A stretch of DNA of 64,000 nucleotides from Rhodosporidiobolus odoratus (taxonomy: Eukaryota > Basidiomycota > Microbotryomycetes > Sporidiobolales > Sporidiobolaceae): contig JAOANU010000014.1 of assembly GCA_034387635.1 (NCBI GenBank), positions 248,001 through 312,000 on the forward strand, read 5' to 3'. The notes below the pieces were generated by a model. It saw nothing but the letters and a program-made list of their open reading frames with translations, was not told the DNA's origin and did no database searches. Positions 57,197 to 64,000 of the stretch are shown piece after piece (within the stretch, counting starts at the first letter, position 1; each line of letters starts with the position of its first letter). A program made the position numbers and the translations under genes.

Positions 57197-59927
57197 ATGC
57201 TAGAACTCACTGCAGGAGGATGTGGAGGACCAGCTGAACCAGAGGAGGCCCCACCGCGTACGTCTCCCGCTCTGTTCTCATGCTCCGCCTTCTTGCTCTC
57301 GCCTCTGCTGACATTTCCCCGTACACCCCGATGCAGCTCCACAGCCCGCTCCTTCCACCTGCGTCCGTTGCACTAAACCCGCCAGGATCGCCATCCGCGC
57401 AAACGCCTGGTGCCTCGAATGCTTCCACCGCGCCTTCACCTCTCGCTTTCACAAAGCCATGGACCCCGCCCGCACTCTCAGCAACCTAGGCCTGTCTGCT
57501 CACGAGGGCTCGGGCTCCCAGCTTTCAGAGCACAGGCCGAGGGGAACCAAGAGGGAGGCGAGACAGGCTGCCAAGGTGGTACTGGCCTTTTCAGGAGGAA
57601 CCAACAGTCGGTGGGTCTCTTTCTCGAGCGAGGCGAGTTGTATATGGCCCTCCGAGCGTCGTCCGCCGCGAGCCAGCGGCGGATGAGCTTTCCGCGAGCG
57701 AGCATACGTCTCTCCCGCCGGGCCAGGCGGGTGACTGGCGCCTGCGGCAGTATACCCTGTCGGCGCCTGCGGCAGTATACCCTGCTGGCGCCTGCGGCAC
57801 TATGCCTCCCGCGCGTCGTCGAGTGCGAGCAGCGCTCGATGAGCTGTCTGCGCGCGACCGAGCATGTTGGGCTCCATGCGGGCGCGTCGTCAATATAGCG
57901 CTCAAGGAAGAACCTCTTGGAGATCAACCTGAGCCGCTGGCTTCGACAGAGCTAAACTCAGACTGACCTTGCGTGCTTCCGCAGAGCGCTGCTCGAACTC
58001 GTCAAGACGACCTATTTCACCGCGCCTCCTCCTCCCCCTCCTCCTCCTCCTGCAGCTGCTGTTCCGGCTCCTGTCACCGATTCGGCGGAAATTGGTGCTG
58101 GCGTTGCAGAAGGGGAAGATCAGAAACCTCAAGTCAAGGCACGACAGAAACAAAAGCAAGGCTTTCTCCGACCACCCGCATTCAGGGAGTGCGAGGTTGT
58201 TTTTGTGGACGAGAGCGAGGTCGAGGAGCACGGGGTACGTCTATTCAGGGTTCTCTCCCACTCTGAATGCTTAGCTGATCCGGCTACACGATGACGATGA
58301 GCAGGAAGACCGTACCTCTGAGATCGCTCAAATCGTCTCATCCGCCTTTCCCGAAGCCAAGTTCACCGCGCTGAAACTGTCAGACGTCTTTGACCTGCCC
58401 TCCACAAGCTCGCCAACGTCGCCCACGTCGAGTTTGATCACCTCCTTCACTTCTTCCTCCCTTCCTTCTTCACCCAGACCCTCGTCCTCATCCTCCACCT
58501 CCCCCACCTTCAACGCCACCAAACTCCGTTCCCTCCTCTCCCCCATCTACTCCCCCCTCTCTCCCACCTCCCGAACCTCCCTCCAACACTCCCTCCTGCA
58601 CACCCTAATCCGCACTCACGCTCGCTCATCCGCTTGCAACGCCGAAATCCTTTTAGTGGGCGACTCGGCGACCCGGATCGCGATCAAGATGTTGAGTGGG
58701 ATGAGTGAGGGAAGGGGGTTTAGTGGTGGAGAGGAGGTGGCGGCTCATTATGTTGATCGGTCGGGATTGTTTGAGGAAAGAGAAGGGGAGAAGCCGTTAT
58801 TAGTGGTTAGGCCTTTGGCGTTGAGCTTGAAGAAGGAGATTGAGTTCTTTGGGGAGACGAGTGGGGAGGTCAGAGGAGAGGGAGAGGGGAAGAGGGCGTT
58901 ACAGAGCTTGGGAGGTGAGGACGCTGGGCAGGGGGAATGGAAGAAAATGGGGGAGGGGGAGGCGAAGAAGAGGGGTGTGGGGGCTTTGTGTGAAGGTGCG
59001 CTATCCCATACACACGCCCTCACTTTACATCTCGCTCGCCGACCGCATGCCATGTCCTGAGCTGACGCCCCATCATGGTGGTGATGATGCTGCGCAGAGT
59101 TCATCCTCTCCCTCGACGCCGACTTTCCCTCGACCGTTTCCACCGTCGTCCGTACTGCTCATAAGCTAGGACTAAGGAGCGCGGATGCGGTACAAAAGGC
59201 GGAATGGACCGCAGGAGGTGCAGGGAGAGAGAGGGAAGGGTGTCTGTGCGCGGTTTGTGGCATGTCAGTTCATTCGACTTCTCCAACCCACTTCCTGCCC
59301 CTACTTGCTCTTTGTTTGACTGTTCTGACTGGAGGGTTCACGTACAGGCCCGCGCAACCTTCAGCTCAGACCTGGCGCGAAGCGATTACCATTTCCGACC
59401 TCGTCGCCGCAAGGGCCGCACTCGCTTCTCCCTCTACCCTTTCACCACCTTCAAGTACCAACGCTCCGGCGCCTGGTCTTCGTAGCAGTAAACTCGCTCC
59501 CTATGCGCCATCAAAGGCTCATCTCCTCCCTGCCCCTTCAATCTCCGACTCCAACGAAGCGACCTCCTCGACATCTGCAAGTCAAGCCGAGACGGACGAT
59601 GCTGCGCTTTCCTCGTCGTCGGCGGCCGCGGTCCCTTCCGGACCAGCATCGGATCAGCCGAGTCTGAACCTAGCCAGTTACCTCTGTTACGCCTGTCTCC
59701 TAATCCTCCAAGAACCTCTCACTTCGTCTTCATCGGCTAAGAACAAGTCAAAGGGCATGGGAGCGACGCACGAGATGGAGTTGCCGGGCTATGTGCTGCG
59801 GGCTGCGGAGGCGAGAAGACGCAAGGAGGAGGAGGAGGGGATGGTGGCGAGGAGGGAGATCGGCGGGAGGGAGGGGGAGGGGTTGCGAGGGGTCGTGGAG
59901 GAGTTCTTGTTGACGGACGATGAGTAG
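57197..59927 (+). CDS. CTU2: Cytoplasmic tRNA 2-thiolation protein 2
   Basis: CTU2 (Ncs2) works with CTU1/Ncs6 to thiolate the wobble uridine (s2U34) of Lys, Glu and Gln tRNAs. Exons 57197-57257, 57337-57610, 57985-58234, 58305-58995, 59098-59263, 59348-59927 give 673 residues. Seen: N-terminal CVRCTKPARIAIRANAWCLE (Cys29, 32, 46, 49) followed by CFHRAF and FHKAM, the degenerate PP-loop VVLAFSGGTNSR followed by ALLELV, CEVVFVDES, a Ser-rich insert, the KLRSLLSPIYSPLSPTSRTS block, GDSATRIAIKMLSG, PLALSLKKEIEFFGE, and the C-terminal CLCAVCGMPAQ with TWR. The insert and the ~150-residue Ser/Ala-rich stretch near the end make it longer than the yeast protein. The second intron is 374 nt and carries a triplicated 25-bp repeat. 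Confidence 0.92.
57737..57809 (+). repeat. Three tandem 25-bp units inside CTU2 intron 2
   Basis: Units start at 57737, 57762 and 57787. The first two share GGCGCCTGCGGCAGTATACC exactly and the third differs slightly (ACTATGCC at its end). The repeat makes this intron about five times longer than the other introns of the gene. Confidence 0.9.
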
Positions 59928-60796
59928 AGTACCGTACCTTCGATCTGCTAAGCATATACAGCTTGCAACGGTGGCAACGCCGGGACGAGTTGAGTAAGAG
60001 CTGCCCGGAGGAAAGATCGCTGTTTTCGCTTGCTCCAGTTCTTCCCGAAAGCGCTGCTCTGTGGGCTTAAGCCCCCCGACACGGCCTCTCGATACTTATT
60101 GCGCCCCTGTTCTTATGGCTGAAGGGCTCGGGCGCCCTGTCCAGGTCGAGCCTCCGGTAACGCACTTTTTCCATTTCCTTTTCTCTTCCGCTGTCTCTCC
60201 TCTTTTCCCCGTCTCGTCGCGTTCGCGGTCCGCTCAAAACTGCGTTCATCGTCTCTTCGGGTAAGTGTCTCGACTGCGAACCGCTGGCACCGCACAAGGT
60301 TCAGGATCTTTCCGCTCCGACCATTGGTTTCGCAGGGAATCGCCGCGACAGACGGGGCGACGGAGCTTGAGCCGCGCGCTAGGAGGACTGCGGCCGAAAA
60401 AGTAGTAAACACAGGTGCACTAGTGCAGCGTTCGGACCCAACCGGCGTCGCACGTAGATCAGCGCTCGACATCTTGGCTGAAGCGAACTGAGAAGGTCGG
60501 AGCAAGCGGCGGGGATGAGACAAGTTTTCTCTGTGGCCGGCTGCCGAGCGCGCGGGGACGGCAGATTGCGGAGCCGATGGTTTCCCCCCACCTTTGCAGT
60601 TTCAAGTCGAGGAGATTCCATGGACCGGGTGGATTGCGCTTCTCATCCGCCTCTTTGTTTTGTTGGGAACAGCTGCATACGCTTCCATTCACCCGTCGCA
60701 TAGCGCCTACATTCGCCCCAAGGCCTCACTTCGAACCAAAATCCGCCTCATCCACTTTCGCCTCTCCAGCATCGACGCAACCGCTGCCAAACCAGC
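59928..60796. promoter_or_regulatory. Upstream region of the ThDP-enzyme gene
   Basis: About 870 bp without a supported gene. The right half contains pyrimidine-rich and CATTCACC-type leader sequence before the ATG at 60797. Open frames on both strands have no domains. Confidence 0.4.
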
Positions 60797-63334
60797 ATGT
60801 CCGCCCCAAAGGAAGTGTTCACCACCTCGAATGTCTTCCTTGACGTACTCGTCCAAGCCGGCATCACCCACGCCTTCAGCAACCTCGGCTCCGACCATCC
60901 GGCTCTGCTGGAAGCTTTCGCTCACAGGAAGAAGTATGGCTTGAAGAGCCTCGAGATCATCACTTCCCCCAATGAGGTACGTAAGCCTCGTGCCTACCCC
61001 GAGTGTTGTCTTGCCGGCTGGCGGCAGTCTGTTGGGTTTTCTTCTCAAGATCAGCTTGTTGACGCCTTCTCTGACTACCATTGCAGATGGTCGCCCTCTC
61101 CTGCGCTCAGGGCTACGCTCAAGTGACCGGTAAGCCAGCAGCTGTCATCGTCCACGTCGATTGTGGTACCCAGGTTCGTTTTTGTTCTCCTCAATTTCTT
61201 CTTCTTCTTGTTGTTTTCGAGCACTTACCTTATCATGCCGCGTCTGCCATATTCAGGCACTAGCGGGAGCCGTTCACAACGTCTCTACTTGCCGCACTCC
61301 GGTGCTTATCTATGCTGGTGCGAGTCCGTACACTGACGGCGGCGAGTTGGCGGGCAGTCGGAACGAGTTTATCCATTGGTGCGCTTCCACTCCTTTTTTT
61401 TTTCGGTCGCTCTTTCCCTGGACTATCTTGCCGCGCCTTGGCGCTTCGGCCGTATGCCGAGATCGATTTAACCGTCTCGTCGGAATCCTTTTCTCCACCG
61501 TTCGCAGGCTGCAGAACGCCGTCGACCAGCCCGCTATCGTTCGCCAGTACATGCGACATGTCGGGGAGATTCGGTCGGGCAAGAACGCTCAGCAGGTCGT
61601 CCTGCGCGCTCTGCAGTTTGCCGAGTCAGAGCCAAAGGGTACGTTTCTGCTCTCCCTCTATCGCTGCCTCCCAGGCTCAAGTCTGGCTTTTTCGGTTTAC
61701 CACGGTGACTGACTTCATGCCCTCTGCTGTCGAGTATTGCAGGTCCGGTCTACGTCTGGGCACAGCGCGAAGCAACGGAAGAGCACCTCGACCCCGCCTC
61801 CATCACGGACGTCCGTGCGAACGAGCTCTGGTCTCCCCTCGAGCCCGCTCCTCTCAACAAGCGCACCGTCTCTCGTATTTGCGACGCTCTCATCGGAGCC
61901 AAGAAGCCCCTCATCGTTACCAGCTACCTTGGCCGTAACCGATCGGCAGTCCCCGAACTTGTCAAGTTCGCCGAGCTGCTCGCGGTACCCGTCTTCCAGT
62001 CTTGCGTTTCAACCGTCAATTTTCCGTTCGACCATCCGTTGCATGCGGGGATCTCGTTTGGTGGCAAGAACGAATTGGTCGAGGAGGCAGACGTGATACT
62101 GATTATCGACTCGGACGTTCCTTGGGTTCCGTTGTTCACCAAGCCCAAATCGGACGCAAAACTGTACGTGCCTCGTGCAATCGCTCCTTCCCAATATACA
62201 GGACCTGACCTTTTTCGTGTACTCTCGGCTTTACTCTCTCTGCGGGGTTTTTGTTTTCTGTGACCTCGTTCCTTTTGTCCTTCAGCTTCCACCTCGACGT
62301 TGATCCGCTCAAGAAGAACATGTCCTACGCCAATTACCCTGCTCTCCTCCGTGCTCAGACCGATGCCCAACTTGCCCTCGAGCAACTCTACGCCTACGCC
62401 TCTTCTTCCTCCTCCCTCACCTCCGCCAAGTCGACCATCTCCACCCGTCTCTCCTCCCTCGAAGCCAAACATGCCGAAAGCACCTCGGCTCTCCGTGCTC
62501 TCGAGGTCCCAGAAGAAGGCAAAGACGACCTCATGACCGCTCCTTTCATCGTCTCTCACTACCGTAAACTCCTCGCCTCCCAAAACCTCTCTTCCTTGGT
62601 CCTCAACGAATCTATTTCCAACTACCCTCACGTATGGAATCACGTCGAACCGAAACAAGCTGGAGAATTGCTTTCCTCTGGCGCATCGAGTCTTGGATGG
62701 GCGCTGGGAGCGGCTATTGGTGCGAGCATGGCAGGTGGAGTGGTTCCGGAAGTGGCAAAGGACATTTATACGGTGTTTGTTGGGGACGGATCTTATATCT
62801 TTGGAGTGCCTAGTGCGGCGTACTGGATGGCGAGGAGGTACGAGACGGTAAGCTAATCCTTGATCGACCTTCTCAGTTCCGAGTGGGCCTGATTCTGACC
62901 TCGTTTCCTTCGTGCAGCCTTTCCTGACAATCATCTTCAACAATGGTGTAAGCTCCATCATTCCCCATGTCGTCTCAGCCATTCAACTTCATTCACCTCA
63001 ATCTCTGACCCCTCTCGTCTCTTCCTTGCATACTGACCTCCCATTCTCCTACCCTCAGGGCTGGCGATCCCCAACCCTCTCCATGCTCGGCGTCCACCCC
63101 CAAGGTCTCGGAGCAGCCTCCACCGCCGTCGACCTAAACTGCTCCTTCTCCGGTCCAAACGACGACCTCGCCCCCGACTATGGTGGAATCGCCACCGCCG
63201 CCGGAGGAGCTTGGAGTAAGAGAGTGAAGAAAGCGAGTGAGTTTGAAGAGGCTCTGAAGGAGGCGGTTAGGGTTGTTAGGGAAGAGAAGAGGTGCGCGGT
63301 GTTGGATTGTTGGTTGACTAGGTTCTTGGCTTGA
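60797..63334 (+). CDS. Thiamine-diphosphate-dependent enzyme (acetolactate synthase/decarboxylase-like)
   Basis: Exons 60797-60976, 61087-61173, 61257-61378, 61508-61638, 61743-62163, 62286-62847, 62918-62947, 63059-63334 give 602 residues, the size of the ThDP-enzyme superfamily. Three domains are visible. The N-terminal Pyr domain has AGITHAFSNLGSDH, the catalytic Glu in EIITSPNEMVALS and GYAQVTGKPA. The central domain has KKPLIVTSYLGRN and FHLDVDPLKKNM. The C-terminal PP domain has VGDGSYIFGVP then FLTIIFNNGGW, i.e. the GDG-x(~27)-NN ThDP/Mg motif. Substrate-defining residues do not point to a named reaction. It does not look like the branched-chain acetolactate synthase (no mitochondrial presequence evident), nor like pyruvate decarboxylase. 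An uncharacterised peripheral 2-keto-acid enzyme is my reading. Confidence 0.88.
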
Positions 63335-63598
63335 GGGCCAAAGCTTGGAGGGGGGGTCTTTGGTTTTTTGTGCCGTGCGTGACCGGCTTCTGAGTGTCTG
63401 CCTCACTTCTTCTGTACATGCGGTTTACGGCAGTGCAAAGGGCAGTTTGGATTCCTAAATCGGATGAATACCGTTGAGCCCGAGAGACTACGAAGCGTTC
63501 TGAAGCCCGGTCTCTTCAGGTTCCGACTCTAGGTGTGTCCAGTCTATCTTGGCATCGGCTGCGAGCGGAGAACACCAGAAACAGGTGTCAGCGTGCAG

Positions 63599-64000
63599 TC
63601 AGAGCCCATCCACGATCCGCGGCCTATGTGGAGGGACTCTGCGATCGGTCCTGCGGCCAGTGCGGCGAGAGCAAGTCTGCTAGAGAAGGCTGGAGAGAAC
63701 GTACTTCCATACTTCTCTTCGAGCCACTCGTTCGCTTTCTTGAAGTGGTTATTACCGAAGAACCCACGGCGGGCGGAGAGGGGGGACGGGTGCTGCGATT
63801 CGCAACAAGTGGGAGAGAAGCTCAGTCTTTTAGTGTGCGGGAGAGGACTACAGGGCTGAAGGCTGGAGAAAGAACGTACAGCACTGGTCAGGATGAGGTG
63901 CTTCTTCTGCGAAGTGAGAGAGCGAGGCCGTGAGCAAGGTCTTCGCAAAGGATCGGTCTAGCCCAATCTGACCGCCCTATAGTGCGGGACAGCCAGAAGC
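63599..64000 (-). CDS. UNG1: Uracil-DNA glycosylase, C-terminal part (5' end outside window)
   Basis: The reverse strand carries exon 63906-63880 (KKHLILTSA) joined in phase to an exon from 63792 with [17 protein letters not shown] and [12 protein letters not shown]. This is the C-terminal signature of family-1 uracil-DNA glycosylase, whose HPSPLS loop inserts into the DNA minor groove and provides the catalytic His. The last exon probably starts at 63623, but its phase is uncertain: a GTACGT donor at 63704 leads to a stop at 63544, while a GTTCTC donor two codons on gives PRIVDGL-stop at 63599, closer to the family end. The catalytic N-terminal part lies past the right edge. The enzyme removes uracil from DNA in nucleus or mitochondrion. 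Confidence 0.82.

Noticed and set aside
1..64000. Thymidylate synthase and uracil-DNA glycosylase at opposite ends as a functional cluster
   Set aside because: They are over 60 kb apart with many unrelated genes between them, so proximity carries no evidence of linkage.
1..64000. CRISPR arrays, rRNA genes, prophage or bacterial defence genes
   Set aside because: No spaced direct repeats or matching genes; the window is intron-rich nuclear fungal DNA.

Overview
The window is a nuclear segment of a fungal genome. Nearly all genes are split by many short introns (about 40-120 nt, GT-AG with a minority of GC-AG, CTAAC/CTGAC-type branch sites), third codon positions are C/G-rich, and gene content is fungal (ATP-type PEPCK, kinesin-7-like motor with a long N-terminal extension, ARV1, Mediator Med22, Ncs2/CTU2, GPI-anchored cell-surface protein). 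Intron density and base composition suggest a basidiomycete yeast of the Pucciniomycotina (red-yeast-like). That placement is inference, not shown directly. Exon models were assembled by hand, and phase was checked at every junction unless stated otherwise.

Layout. 1-7 kb: 3' end of thymidylate synthase, then a 19-exon reverse-strand protein kinase with a non-canonical HND/DYG active site. 7-11.2 kb: a 1.5-kb divergent promoter and PEP carboxykinase. 11.2-16.4 kb: a relic gene fragment, a GPI-anchored surface protein, a 5'-truncated LINE copy ending in an A-tail, and a small SRPBCC-fold protein. 17.6-26.3 kb: a kelch/BTB-type protein and two tandem MFS monocarboxylate-type transporters. 26.6-30.2 kb: a kinesin. 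30.5-34.2 kb: a poorly conserved block with a tentative secreted protein and a decaying F-box-like gene whose C-terminus is related to the relic at 11.5 kb. 34.2-41.8 kb: one very large acidic, repeat-containing, probably nuclear protein. 42-50 kb: compact housekeeping block with ribokinase, a CDK-like kinase, ARV1, Med22 and phytochelatin synthase. 50.5-57 kb: two NIF/FCP1-domain paralogs in opposite orientation around an F-box gene. 57-64 kb: CTU2, a ThDP-dependent enzyme, and the 3' end of a uracil-DNA glycosylase that runs off the window.

The genes do not form one pathway. Neighbouring genes mostly share divergent promoters (kinase/PCK, CDK/ARV1, Med22/PCS, NIF/CTU2) or lie tail to tail (ribokinase/CDK, 44 bp between stop codons). 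The points of most interest are intron evolution (12-nt and possible 9-nt microexons, GC donors, intron gain/loss between tandem transporters), a phytochelatin synthase with an intact Cys-His-Asp triad, NIF paralogs that have lost acidic catalytic residues, and the repeat architecture of the 2,391-residue protein. I found no convincing new defence-like or operon-like system, no tRNA or rRNA gene and no CRISPR.
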